Assembly: GCA_018365455.1 (NCBI GenBank)
Contig: JAGZJZ010000066.1
Coordinates: 1 to 33,319, forward strand
Length of the DNA: 33,319 nt
Source of the DNA: Clostridiales bacterium
Lineage (GTDB): Bacteria; Bacillota; Clostridia; Lachnospirales; Lachnospiraceae
Reading direction: 5' to 3'
The notes below the pieces were generated by a model. It was not told where the DNA came from and searched no databases. It worked only from the letters and a program-made list of their open reading frames with translations. The stretch's first letter is position 1, and each line of letters starts with the position of its first letter. Made by a program: the position numbers and the translations under genes. Below are positions 25,731 to 33,319 of this stretch, in pieces.

Positions 25731-25934
25731 AAAAAGAATCACCTAATCTTAGATCCTGTTTGAAATTCATTCCCGCCATCTGCACGTCCCACTTTGCGGT
25801 ATCTTTGCCCCGGATTCAGGTTACGTAGCCCACTACGTGCCCTAAATTCGGGACAAATCTCCCACAAACTGGAACGCACATCTGACAGAAAGCAATTTTC
25901 AAACACGCTCTATCGGGGACAGGTGATTCTTTTT
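25731..25934. terminator. Bidirectional terminator stem split by a repeat
   Basis: AAAAAGAATCACCT (25731-25744) is the exact inverse of AGGTGATTCTTTTT (25921-25934). Each arm ends in a T-run in the outward direction, so the pair would end both the GH172 operon and coaX. About 176 bases, mostly the foldback repeat, lie between the arms. Confidence 0.6.
25751..25911. repeat. 161-bp foldback (MITE-like) intergenic repeat
   Basis: The ends AGATCCTGTTTGAAATT and (inverted) AGAGCGTGTTTGAAAATT form imperfect terminal inverted repeats. The similarity continues inward through the whole element to a centre at ACGTAG-CCCA-CTACGT near 25830, so the element is one long imperfect palindrome. No coding potential is seen. 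A shortened relative lies at 33080-33140. It looks like a mobile or amplified intergenic repeat of the MITE type; no target-site duplication is evident. Confidence 0.7.
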
Positions 25935-26703
25935 ATAACCCCATATTTTTCTTATATATCAACAACAATCCTTCCAGCAGAAGTTCATCATCCAGAATAA
26001 TATCTTCCACACAATGCCGGACAATACTCTTGGACAGTCCGCCGGTTGCTACAACCGTTGCTTTTTGACCCAGTTGTTTATTGATTCTGGTTATCATGCC
26101 ATCGATCATGGATGCATTTCCATAGATTAAACCACTTTTCATACATTCAATCGTACTTGTGCCAATTAATTTTTTCGGTGCTTCCATACTGATTTTGGGA
26201 AGCTGGGAAGTGCGGCTGGTCAGGGAGGAAGAAGAAACTTTCACTCCGGGGATAATCATGCCGCCGATATAATTCTTTTTTGCATCCACTACAGAAATTG
26301 TGGTGGCGGTTCCCATGTCAATAATGATCAGAGGCAGCGGGTATTTGTGAATGCCTGCAACTGCATTGGCGATCAGGTCACTGCCCACAGTAGCAGGATT
26401 GTCCATTAAAATGTTCATGCCGGTTTTCACGCCGGGACCGATAATCATGGCAGAGTGTCCGGTTATTTTCTCGGCAGCATCCCTTACAATATTTGTAATC
26501 GGGGGAACCACCGATGAGATAATAGACCCCGTTACCTCTTTGGGAGTCAGGGCATACATTTCCAGGACATTTTTAAAACTTATGGCGTATTCTAATTCTG
26601 TTCGTGTATGGTCTGTAGAAAGTCGTTCCACGAAGAGTATTTTATCATTTTTTATGCATCCGATAACAATATTTGTATTTCCGATATCAATGGCTAGAAT
26701 CAT
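25933..26703 (-). CDS. coaX: Type III pantothenate kinase
   Basis: The 256-residue enzyme phosphorylates pantothenate with ATP, the first step of coenzyme A synthesis, in the cytoplasm. Family motifs are DIGNTNIVIG at the N-terminus (phosphate loop), GSDLIANAVAG and IIDMGTATTISVV (the second nucleotide motif). The ATG at 26703 is used because AAAGGAG precedes it; the open frame to 26775 adds residues the family lacks. The stop codon overlaps the arm of the terminator at 25921-25934. The PanT-like gene lies upstream on the same strand. Confidence 0.93.
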   Translation of the reverse strand: MILAIDIGNTNIVIGCIKNDKILFVERLSTDHTRTELEYAISFKNVLEMYALTPKEVTGSIISSVVPPITNIVRDAAEKITGHSAMIIGPGVKTGMNILMDNPATVGSDLIANAVAGIHKYPLPLIIIDMGTATTISVVDAKKNYIGGMIIPGVKVSSSSLTSRTSQLPKISMEAPKKLIGTSTIECMKSGLIYGNASMIDGMITRINKQLGQKATVVATGGLSKSIVRHCVEDIILDDELLLEGLLLIYKKNMGL

Positions 26704-26796
26704 ATATGGGTCTCCTTTAACAACTTTTGTAAAATATAATCTGTATATTAATTCCAAATTTGGTGGCATAGCCATCTATGTTACGCACTTTTGGAA

Positions 26797-26834
26797 CTAG
26801 TGCCTCTCGGCGTATATGCGCCGAGAGGCACTAG
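26797..26834. repeat. Perfect 16-bp extragenic palindrome
   Basis: CTAGTGCCTCTCGGCG (26797-26812) is exactly inverted at 26819-26834 around a six-base loop. It is GC-rich for this DNA and has no T-run. It lies between the PanT-like gene and coaX and may dampen or stabilise the transcript. Confidence 0.7.
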
Positions 26835-26854
26835 CCGCCCGGAAAGCTGTAAAT

Positions 26855-27514
26855 TTACTGCTGTGCGATTCTGGATTTTAAAAGAATGCGCCCGATGAGA
26901 GCTACCAGAATAGCTGCGACAATTGCTTCCGGCACACCATTGATTCCAATGATGGAAAGAATGAAGGTGTATACTGCATCAGAAGCTACTTTATTGGCTG
27001 TGGCATAGGCATCTTTGAAAAATACAAAGATCAGGTTCATAACCAGAAGTGTATTTGTTAATGAGCCAATCAGTCCGGCTGCGCCCAGAGATACCAGAAG
27101 CCCGGAGCTGCTTTTTTTCGTCAGCTTGTAAAGTCCGTGATATACATAATAAGGTACAATACCAACTAAAATTCTTGGGACAAAACAGATAATAACACTT
27201 CCTATGCCGCCGTGAATATCGCCAAGAGTGTAGAATGGCGAAAAAACAAAAGACGTAACGGTTGGATTAATCGTATTATTAATAAAACTGGTCAGTCCAA
27301 ATACGAACCCTAAAAGGGCACCTTTTTTCGGACCTAATAAAAGACAACCGATAATTACCGGTATGTGGATAATCGTCGCTCGCGTAAAGCCCAGCGGGAT
27401 ATACCCCAGAAATGGTGTGAAGGCAAGGATTATAATCAGTGCTGCGAACAGTGCAACCTGTACCATGCCCAGTGTGCGAGGTTTTCTCGCAATTACTGCA
27501 TTTGTGTTATTCAT
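26855..27514 (-). CDS. panT: ECF transporter S-component, probably pantothenate (PanT)
   Basis: A 219-residue membrane protein with five to six transmembrane segments and the alanine-rich N-terminal VQVALFAALIIILAFTPFLG typical of ECF S-components. These bind a vitamin and use a shared EcfAAT energising module encoded elsewhere. Its position upstream of coaX and divergent from coaBC strongly suggests pantothenate as substrate, although the sequence alone would also allow another vitamin. The ATG at 27514 has AAGGAGG upstream. Confidence 0.82.
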   Translation of the reverse strand: MNNTNAVIARKPRTLGMVQVALFAALIIILAFTPFLGYIPLGFTRATIIHIPVIIGCLLLGPKKGALLGFVFGLTSFINNTINPTVTSFVFSPFYTLGDIHGGIGSVIICFVPRILVGIVPYYVYHGLYKLTKKSSSGLLVSLGAAGLIGSLTNTLLVMNLIFVFFKDAYATANKVASDAVYTFILSIIGINGVPEAIVAAILVALIGRILLKSRIAQQ

Positions 27515-27604
27515 TTTTTTTCCTCCTTGTTATTATTCCCGGGATTGCGTTTGAAAAAGTTTTTTAAGACACATCCGAATGGGATACAATACAATTACGG
27601 CGTT

Positions 27605-27633
27605 AGTATAGCACGATCAGTGACCAAAAACAA
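27605..27633 (-). promoter_or_regulatory. Promoter of panT-coaX
   Basis: On the minus strand TTGTTT (27628-27633) and TATACT (27605-27610) are 17 bp apart, with TGC directly before the -10 box. The leader to the panT start is about 85 bases, with no recognised riboswitch. Confidence 0.5.
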
Positions 27634-27771
27634 GATTTAAATTACAGGTGCATTTTATAGAAAGATATGTTAGAATATTGGGATAAAGGGAATAAATGCA
27701 TCAGACGCCGATAAGAAAAGCATGAGCTTTTTTCATAAATATATACAGGATTTGAGAGGAAGAATAAACAG

Positions 27772-28986
27772 ATGTTAAAAGGAAAGACTGTGATTTTAGG
27801 AGTAACAGGCAGTATTGCAGCATATAAAATAGCCAATCTGGCAAGTATGCTGGTCAAATTGCACTGTGATGTACATGTCATCATGACCAGAAATGCGACG
27901 AATTTTATTCATCCTATTACTTTTGAGACATTGACGAATAACCGCTGTCTGGTAGATACTTTTGACCGGAATTTTCAATACAATGTGGAACACGTGGCAC
28001 TTGCTAAAAAAGCGGATCTGGTTCTTGTGGCTCCGGCTACGGCAAATGTCATTGCAAAATTGACTTACGGACTTGCAGATGACATGCTGACAACGACTGT
28101 TTTAGCATGTACCTGTAAAAAAATAGTGGCACCAGCCATGAATACCCGTATGTATCAGAATAAGATTGTCCAGGATAACTTAAAAAAGCTGGAAATGAAT
28201 GATTTTGAAGTGATAGCGCCTGCTACCGGGATGCTGGCATGTCAGGATGTGGGAGAAGGAAAGCTGCCGGATGCGGAAGTGCTTCTGGATTATGTTTTAA
28301 AAGAAATCGCCCATGAAAAAGATATGGAAGGTATGAATGTTCTGGTAACCGCAGGACCCACCCAGGAAGCAGTTGACCCGGTTCGCTATATTACCAATCA
28401 CTCCACAGGGAAAATGGGATATGCAGTTGCCAGAGCCTGTATGCTGAGAGGGGCAAAGGTAACACTGGTGACAGGTCAGACAAGTGTACGGAAGCCTCCG
28501 TTTGTGGAAGTAGTCCAGATCGAGAGCGCCAGGGAGATGTACGAGGCAGTCTGCAGCCGTTACGAAGAGCAGCACATTGTTATTAAAGCGGCAGCAGTGG
28601 CTGATTACAGACCTCAGTATGTAAGCGAAGAAAAGGTGAAAAAGTCCGGGGATAAAATGGTACTGGAGCTTGAACGCACCGATGATATATTGCAGTTCTT
28701 AGGCGAACACAAAAAGCAGGGACAATTTCTCTGCGGTTTTTCCATGGAGACTGAGAATATGCTGGAAAATTCCAGAGGGAAGCTGCATAAGAAGAATCTG
28801 GACATGATTATTGCAAATAACCTGAAAGAAGATGGCGCCGGATTTGGTACGGATACCAACGTGATTACAATTATAACCGAAAAGAAAGAAATTCCCCTTT
28901 CCATTATGTCAAAAGAAGATGCGGCAAACTGTATTTTAGATGAAATCATGGTGGAGATCAAAGGAAATCAGAAGGGTTATTGTTAA
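27772..28986 (+). CDS. coaBC: Phosphopantothenoylcysteine decarboxylase / synthetase
   Basis: This 404-residue bifunctional enzyme joins cysteine to 4'-phosphopantothenate and decarboxylates the product to 4'-phosphopantetheine. The N-terminal CoaC flavoprotein domain has the catalytic H74 in NVEHVALAKKAD, the PATANVIAKLTYG loop, the PAMNTRMY motif and C157 in MLACQDVGEGKL. The C-terminal CoaB domain starts near VLVTAGPTQEAVDPVRYI, with NHSTGKMGYA for nucleotide binding and KKSGDKMVLELERTDDIL. GAGAGGAAG precedes the ATG. It is divergent from panT-coaX, so the locus covers uptake and early CoA synthesis. Confidence 0.94.
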   Translation: MLKGKTVILGVTGSIAAYKIANLASMLVKLHCDVHVIMTRNATNFIHPITFETLTNNRCLVDTFDRNFQYNVEHVALAKKADLVLVAPATANVIAKLTYGLADDMLTTTVLACTCKKIVAPAMNTRMYQNKIVQDNLKKLEMNDFEVIAPATGMLACQDVGEGKLPDAEVLLDYVLKEIAHEKDMEGMNVLVTAGPTQEAVDPVRYITNHSTGKMGYAVARACMLRGAKVTLVTGQTSVRKPPFVEVVQIESAREMYEAVCSRYEEQHIVIKAAAVADYRPQYVSEEKVKKSGDKMVLELERTDDILQFLGEHKKQGQFLCGFSMETENMLENSRGKLHKKNLDMIIANNLKEDGAGFGTDTNVITIITEKKEIPLSIMSKEDAANCILDEIMVEIKGNQKGYC

Positions 28987-29031
28987 GCAAAGGCAGACAC
29001 CGGAATGGTTCATTCAGGGAGGATTTATATA

Positions 29032-29259
29032 ATGAAGAGCTACGAAACAGTATGGGAAATATATAATCAATGTTCCAACAATCAGATGAGGGACATCTTT
29101 GTGGATGAAATAGAAACCAATGATCCGGAAGAATTTATTCTGGATAAATTCAAGGGAAAAAATGTAACCTTTGAGAAATCAGTTTTAAAGGGTGGAACTA
29201 TCGTATTCGATATTATGGCTTCCGGAATTAAACAGCGTTATTCATTTACAGAAATATAA
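29032..29259 (+). CDS. Small conserved protein of unknown function
   Basis: Seventy-five residues, acidic, no membrane segment. The sequence opens MKSYETVWEIYNQCSNNQMR and ends IKQRYSFTEI, compatible with a small mixed alpha/beta domain. I do not recognise a named family. GGGAGGA precedes ATG 29032; the open frame from 29005 is not needed. It follows coaBC by 45 bp and could be co-transcribed with it. A stem-loop follows immediately. Confidence 0.7.
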   Translation: MKSYETVWEIYNQCSNNQMRDIFVDEIETNDPEEFILDKFKGKNVTFEKSVLKGGTIVFDIMASGIKQRYSFTEI

Positions 29260-29299
29260 GCAAAAAGGGTGGGTACATTTTAGATGTATCCACTTTTGC
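29260..29299 (+). terminator. Stem-loop terminator after small gene
   Basis: GCAAAA and GTGGGTACAT on the left pair with ATGTATCCAC and TTTTGC on the right (bulge AGG) around TTTAG. The U-rich part is within the right arm, so strength is uncertain. Confidence 0.55.
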
Positions 29300-29304
29300 A
29301 AATC

Positions 29305-29427
29305 AAAAACCCCGCTGCAACGGGGCATGTGGTCTACGCCCCGCTTCGGTCCGTGCTAAACGTGCGCCACTGGCGCACAGCACCCTCGCGGCAGCCGCCA
29401 AATGGACGGCTCGTTGCTGGCGGGAAT
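29305..29427. repeat. GC-rich structured intergenic repeat
   Basis: This GC-rich block between AT-rich genes contains several hairpins. They are CCCCG/CGGGG (29310-29325), GGGGC/GCCCC (29322-29342), GTGCGCC-ACT-GGCGCAC (29362-29378) extended by TGCT/AGCA, and a further GCCG/CGGC. An open frame crosses it but has no family signal. The composition suggests an inserted repeat of the REP/BIME kind, ending just before the ribosome site of the next gene. Confidence 0.5.
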
Positions 29428-29455
29428 AAGAAATGTGAAATTACAGGAGGAAAAC

Positions 29456-30373
29456 ATGGAACAGTTATTTGCGTCATTGAAAGAACAGCAGGTAAGTGAG
29501 GGGCTGTTAGCGGATATAGAAAAGTTCCGGAAGAGATACCCGGCAGAAGAGAGATTTACAAACCGTATTGTAAAGCCGCAGATACCGTTTCTTGGAAAAG
29601 AAGTATTTGAAATGGCAGCTGCCGCCCTGCTTCAGGGTGAAAATGTATTACTTTCGGGAACAAAGGCTACGGGAAAGAATGTGCTGGCTGAGAACCTGGC
29701 ATATATATTCGGAAGGCCTTCCTATAATATATCTTTTAATGTAAATACGGACAGCTCATCCTTAATAGGAACGGATACCTTTAAAAATAATGAGGTTCAG
29801 CTGCGGACAGGTCCGGTATATGAATGCGCGGTAAATGGTGGATTCGGAATCTTTGACGAGATAAACATGGCTAAAAATGATGCGGTCTCTGTACTGCATG
29901 CAACGTTGGATTACCGGAGAATGATTGATATTCCGGGGTATGAAAAAATTGAACTCCATGAAGCATCCCGTTTTATTGGAACTATGAATTACGGATATGC
30001 GGGCACTAAGGAATTAAATGAAGCCTTAGTTTCCAGATTCATGGTAATTGATATGCCCCCTATTACCGAAGGGATACTACTTCAGATATTAAAGGATCTT
30101 TTTCCGGAAGCAAAAGGATCAGGGCTGAGGCAGCTCACCGGTGTATTTATGGATTTACAGGAAAAGGCATTGAATAATGAAATTTCCACCAAACCGCTGG
30201 ATCTGCGTGGATTGATTGGCGCAATCAAAACCATACGGGCGGGACTTTCACCGGAGCTTGCCATACGCATGGGAATCATCAATAAAAGTTTTGATATATT
30301 TGAACGTGAATTAATTGAAGACATTGTAATGACCCGAATTCCGGAGGACTGGAGCAGTGCAAGCATTTTTTGA
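29456..30373 (+). CDS. MoxR-family AAA+ ATPase with variant Walker A
   Basis: The 305-residue product is an AAA+ ATPase of the MoxR/NorQ/CoxD type, which acts as a chaperone with a VWA partner. Walker A is GTKATGKN (68-75), with Asn in place of the usual Thr/Ser after the lysine. Walker B is GIFDEINMA (D134, E135), sensor 1 lies in IGTMNYGYAG, and VSRFMVIDMPP holds the expected arginine finger. AGGAGG precedes ATG 29456; earlier in-frame codons run into the repeat. Its end overlaps the VWA gene by 17 bases. The target is unknown; such pairs often insert metals or remodel complexes. Confidence 0.85.
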   Translation: MEQLFASLKEQQVSEGLLADIEKFRKRYPAEERFTNRIVKPQIPFLGKEVFEMAAAALLQGENVLLSGTKATGKNVLAENLAYIFGRPSYNISFNVNTDSSSLIGTDTFKNNEVQLRTGPVYECAVNGGFGIFDEINMAKNDAVSVLHATLDYRRMIDIPGYEKIELHEASRFIGTMNYGYAGTKELNEALVSRFMVIDMPPITEGILLQILKDLFPEAKGSGLRQLTGVFMDLQEKALNNEISTKPLDLRGLIGAIKTIRAGLSPELAIRMGIINKSFDIFERELIEDIVMTRIPEDWSSASIF

Positions 30374-32123
30374 AGATGAACTGGAGATCGAAAACCGAAT
30401 AAAGAATCTGATGTGGACGGTAAGCGGCAATTACCAGCTGGATGTGAAGCTGGATGTGGCTTCTTTTCGCAAGTCTAAATATATTTCCCTCTATGATGCA
30501 GTCAAACAGGGGGCATTTGCCCGTTTTTTTGACAAAGAGCAGTTTGCGATGTATATTGTTAAGAAGGTATACTACGGTGCAGAGGAGGCACAGCTTTTGA
30601 ATATTGCCCAGATCTGTGTGGATGCAGCATCTTATAAAAAGATAGCTGCAGAACGGCCGGGTGTGCCCAGAATTCGTAAAAAAGCATTTGAGGCTATTTT
30701 AGATTATGATTTTGGGAAAATGACCCAGTCCTTTATAGGCAGGGTGAAGATCTGTCTGATGCGCCAGGCACTTACCGGAAATCTCACAGCCGAAAAGAAG
30801 ATTCTGGATACGGCTGATGCAGTAAAACAGCTGGAAGAAGCACAGGATACCATGGAAATAATTAAAACGGTGGATCACCTCTATAACACCATTGTAGATA
30901 AAAGCTTTGTGAAAAAGCATGGAGATCTGGAACATGTTCTTGCGGTTACATTTGAGGATCTGAAGGAGTTTGACTGGAAAGACCTGTTTGAGGAAGAGAT
31001 GTATGAGGACTTACTGGAACAGTATCTGGAGCAGGTGAGTAATCAGGTCACTTCCTTTGACGAAATGCAGGAAGATGACCCTTCGGAGCAGAAAAAGAAA
31101 AATGGCGGGCAGCGTGTCATCGTACTGGATGAGGAAGCCGTTGCAAAAGTCTATGGTTATATTGAATTGACATATGGACGTTCTTATCTGAATCCGCTGG
31201 AGCAAAAGAGGATCAATAACCGTTTGTGTACCGGTGCACATGCAGACTGCAGCTTATACTATACCGATGGTGTATTGGAAAATACAGTCCGGGTGAATGC
31301 CCAGTATGTAAATGCCAAAAAACAGGCGGATAAGAATCGACTGGTCTATCATAACAGCAAAACCCTATCCAGACGCAATATTGAGATTATGACCGATAAC
31401 CTGAGACGTTCTCTCATGCTGCGCAGTCAGATTGATTATATGAAAGCCGATTACGGTCAGATCGTGCCGGGGAGGCTCTGGAGAGTGGGCAGGGCAGATA
31501 CCGGGAAGCTTTTTACAAAAGCATGTAAGCAGAATTCCACAGAGTTTGTGGTGGACATCCTGATGGATGCAAGCGGGTCACAGAGAGACCGGCAGGGCCA
31601 GGTAGCCCTTCAGGCGTTTATCATCAGTGAGGCTTTAAGCAATGTGGGGATTCCACATCGGGTCATGAGTTTTTGCAGCTTCTGGGATTATACCGTCATG
31701 CAGCGTTTTCGGGAATATGACGAGAACAGAAGTGCAAACCGTAAGATATTTGAGTATACCACTTCTTCCAATAACCGGGATGGTCTGGCAATCCGGGCGG
31801 CAGGTGATTCTCTGTATCAGAGGGAAGAAGAAAATAAAATTTTAATTGTGTTAAGCGATGGCAGGCCGAATGATGTGATTGTCAACCGGCCCGGCAGCCG
31901 GAATCCAAAACCGTATCATGGGGATTACGCAGTGTCAGATACTGCATTTGAAGTGCGTAAGCTTCGGAATCTGGGTATATTTGTATTAGGGGTATTTGCC
32001 GGGAAAGAACATGATCTGGCGGCGGAAAAGAAGATTTTCGGAAAAGATTTTGCTTATATCCGGGATATTAACAGCTTTTCAAATGTGGTTTGTCTTTATT
32101 TGAAGAAACTATTGGAATGGTAG
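30357..32123 (+). CDS. VWA-domain protein (CoxE/NorD/CobT-like)
   Basis: The 588-residue protein has a largely helical N-terminal region to about 390 and a C-terminal von Willebrand A domain with the metal-adhesion (MIDAS) motif D404-A-S406-G-S408. Later elements are TSSNNRDGLAIR and VLSDGRPND. It begins with GTG at 30357 inside the end of the ATPase gene, with GGAGG upstream in that gene, so the two are translationally coupled. This is the usual MoxR-VWA pair, but the client is not evident from the neighbours. Confidence 0.85.
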   Translation: MQAFFEDELEIENRIKNLMWTVSGNYQLDVKLDVASFRKSKYISLYDAVKQGAFARFFDKEQFAMYIVKKVYYGAEEAQLLNIAQICVDAASYKKIAAERPGVPRIRKKAFEAILDYDFGKMTQSFIGRVKICLMRQALTGNLTAEKKILDTADAVKQLEEAQDTMEIIKTVDHLYNTIVDKSFVKKHGDLEHVLAVTFEDLKEFDWKDLFEEEMYEDLLEQYLEQVSNQVTSFDEMQEDDPSEQKKKNGGQRVIVLDEEAVAKVYGYIELTYGRSYLNPLEQKRINNRLCTGAHADCSLYYTDGVLENTVRVNAQYVNAKKQADKNRLVYHNSKTLSRRNIEIMTDNLRRSLMLRSQIDYMKADYGQIVPGRLWRVGRADTGKLFTKACKQNSTEFVVDILMDASGSQRDRQGQVALQAFIISEALSNVGIPHRVMSFCSFWDYTVMQRFREYDENRSANRKIFEYTTSSNNRDGLAIRAAGDSLYQREEENKILIVLSDGRPNDVIVNRPGSRNPKPYHGDYAVSDTAFEVRKLRNLGIFVLGVFAGKEHDLAAEKKIFGKDFAYIRDINSFSNVVCLYLKKLLEW

Positions 32124-32138
32124 AAAGGAGTGATATAA

Positions 32139-33092
32139 ATGAAAACTTCAAATGTGATTAAAACTTTAATTGCAGCAGGAATTGCAGCAGTAGGCACAGG
32201 CTCGTATGCTTTTTGGAGAAGGGCAGTACTCAGGGTGGACAATCCGCCCAGACACGCTACGGAAGAAGCAAAAGCCGGGACGCATTGGGAGACAACCCTT
32301 CCATTTATTCGCAACAGGCTGGCATGGCTTGACCGGCAGAAGACAGAGCCGGTCAGTATTACATCTTTTGACGGGCTTAAATTAAAAGGCGTGTTGCTGC
32401 CGGCGAAAGAAGAATCTGAAAAAGTCGTGCTTGCAGTACATGGATATACCAGTTGTGGGGATAATGAGTATGCAGCCATGTCCTATTTTTTCCATGAGAA
32501 CGGCTATCATGTTCTGCTTGTGGACGACAGGGCGCATGGTGCAAGTGAAGGCAAATATGTGGGATACGGATGTCTGGACCGGGAGGATGTATACCGCTGG
32601 ACCCGTTTTCTGCATGATCGTTTTCAGGGAAATTGTTCAATTTACCTGCACGGAATATCCATGGGGGCAGCAACCGTTCTAATGGCAGGCTCTATGAGTC
32701 TTCCGCCTTCCGTAAAAGGAATTGTGGCAGACTGCGGATTCACTTCCCCCTGGGAGGAATTTGCTTATCTGTTAAAGCATAAATATCATTGTCCGGTATA
32801 TCCGGTTTTGCCGGTTGTGAATCTGATCAATAAAGTTGTGGCGGGGTACGGTTTTAGAGACTGTGATGCCAGAAAAGAAGCCGCAAATACATCCATTCCT
32901 GTTTTTATTATACATGGTGAGAAAGATCGATTTGTTCCAGCCAGTATGGCAAGGGAAATCTATGATGCCTGTGCATCCAGAAAACAGTTATGGCTGGTAA
33001 AAGATGCAGCACATGCGGAAAGCTACTATGTTGCAAGAAAAGAATATGAAGAAAGGGTTCTGGACTTCCTGAATAGTCTAGAGCGCGTTTGA
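32139..33092 (+). CDS. Membrane-anchored alpha/beta hydrolase
   Basis: 317 residues. A hydrophobic segment at about 7-25 suggests an N-terminal anchor. The hydrolase domain shows LAVHGYTS (oxyanion region), the nucleophile elbow GISMGA with S174, D263 in HGEKDRFVP and H292 in DAAHAES. This is a complete catalytic triad of the BAAT/YqkD-like serine hydrolase group; the substrate is unknown. AAGGAG precedes the ATG, 15 bp after the VWA gene. The last codons and TGA stop (GAGCGCGTTTGA) come from the left end of a short foldback repeat, so the C-terminus may have been altered by its insertion. Confidence 0.85.
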   Translation: MKTSNVIKTLIAAGIAAVGTGSYAFWRRAVLRVDNPPRHATEEAKAGTHWETTLPFIRNRLAWLDRQKTEPVSITSFDGLKLKGVLLPAKEESEKVVLAVHGYTSCGDNEYAAMSYFFHENGYHVLLVDDRAHGASEGKYVGYGCLDREDVYRWTRFLHDRFQGNCSIYLHGISMGAATVLMAGSMSLPPSVKGIVADCGFTSPWEEFAYLLKHKYHCPVYPVLPVVNLINKVVAGYGFRDCDARKEAANTSIPVFIIHGEKDRFVPASMAREIYDACASRKQLWLVKDAAHAESYYVARKEYEERVLDFLNSLERV

Positions 33093-33140
33093 AAATGCGT
33101 TCTGAGAGATGTGCGTTTCATGATTTTTCAAACATGCTCT
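33080..33140. repeat. 61-bp short foldback repeat
   Basis: AGAGCGCGTTTGAAAAT at the left and ATTTTTCAAACATGCTCT at the right are imperfect inverted ends. The first 40 or so bases resemble the element at 25751-25911 read from its right end, including ATGTGCGTT. It looks like an internally deleted relative of that element, inserted at the 3' end of the hydrolase gene. Confidence 0.68.
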
Positions 33141-33167
33141 GGTATAAGAAAAGCCGGAATTGGTAAA

Positions 33168-33319
33168 ATGACAAAATTTACACGTAAGAAACTATCAAAA
33201 ATGCAGATTATTGCACTGGGATTTTTTCTTTTAATTATGGGGGGAACATTGCTTCTGATGCTTCCCATATCCAGCAGAAACGGAACAGCAACGCCCTTTC
33301 TGGACTGTATGTTCACGGC
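33168..33319 (+). CDS. TrkH/KtrB-type potassium uptake protein, 5' part
   Basis: The gene is cut by the window edge; 50 residues are visible. MTKFTRKKLSKMQIIALGFF begins a first transmembrane helix, which continues into LLLMLPISSRNGTATPFLDCMFT, the first pore-loop approach typical of KtrB/TrkG membrane subunits of sodium- or proton-linked potassium transporters. Only a weak ribosome site (AAGCCGG) precedes ATG 33168. A KtrA-type regulatory gene would be expected downstream. Confidence 0.75.
   Translation, partial: MTKFTRKKLSKMQIIALGFFLLIMGGTLLLMLPISSRNGTATPFLDCMFT

Noticed and set aside
25794..26000. 68-codon open frame over the foldback repeat
   Set aside because: It covers the palindromic repeat and the end of coaX on the opposite strand; the protein looks like a by-product of composition.
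27515..27604. Riboswitch in the panT leader
   Set aside because: About 85-90 bases with no recognisable conserved aptamer motif or terminator.
29284..29499. 71-codon open frame through the GC-rich block
   Set aside because: It crosses hairpins and the start of moxR in another frame, has no ribosome site and no family signal.

Overview
The window looks like chromosome of a spore-forming, low-GC Clostridia, most likely Lachnospiraceae. The grounds are dipicolinate synthase genes, strong Shine-Dalgarno sites, ATPase-less sugar ABC importers typical of gut Firmicutes, and pantothenate uptake by an ECF S-component. Genus and species cannot be fixed from sequence alone.

Left end (1-4400): dpaA-dpaB, the spore dipicolinate synthase, with a sigma-K-like -10 box, followed 36 bp later by an asparagine synthetase that is probably co-transcribed. 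Next is a metallophosphoesterase pseudogene that has lost its catalytic middle.

4480-12860: two identical tRNA-Trp(CCA) genes, each with its own promoter and terminator, bracket about 8.2 kb. Between them lie an AraC-type regulator, a divergent operon for L-arabinofuranoside use (GH127-type hydrolase, lipoprotein binding protein, LplB/YtcP-type permeases), and a small CRISPR array without cas genes. The AraC/GH127 intergenic region holds a quasi-periodic heptamer array and a leader hairpin.

12960-15500: a MATE exporter with a palindrome over its promoter and a very long terminator hairpin, then a class A beta-lactamase-like pseudogene.

15497-25724: a LacI-family regulator divergent from a seven-gene alpha-xyloside-type operon. 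The operon carries a URO-D-like protein, a YicI-type GH31, a second URO-D-like protein, a binding lipoprotein, two permeases and a GH172 (DUF2961) hydrolase. A perfect 14-bp operator sits just after the -10 box. No importer ATPase is present in the window, so both importers probably share one encoded elsewhere.

25725-29300: coenzyme A genes. coaX and a PanT-like ECF S-component are on the minus strand, divergent from coaBC and a small conserved gene. A 161-bp foldback repeat lies inside the terminator stem between the GH172 gene and coaX.

29300-33319: a GC-rich structured repeat, a MoxR-type AAA+ ATPase overlapping a VWA-domain partner, a membrane-anchored alpha/beta hydrolase whose stop codon is supplied by a shortened foldback repeat, and the start of a TrkH/KtrB potassium transporter cut by the window edge.
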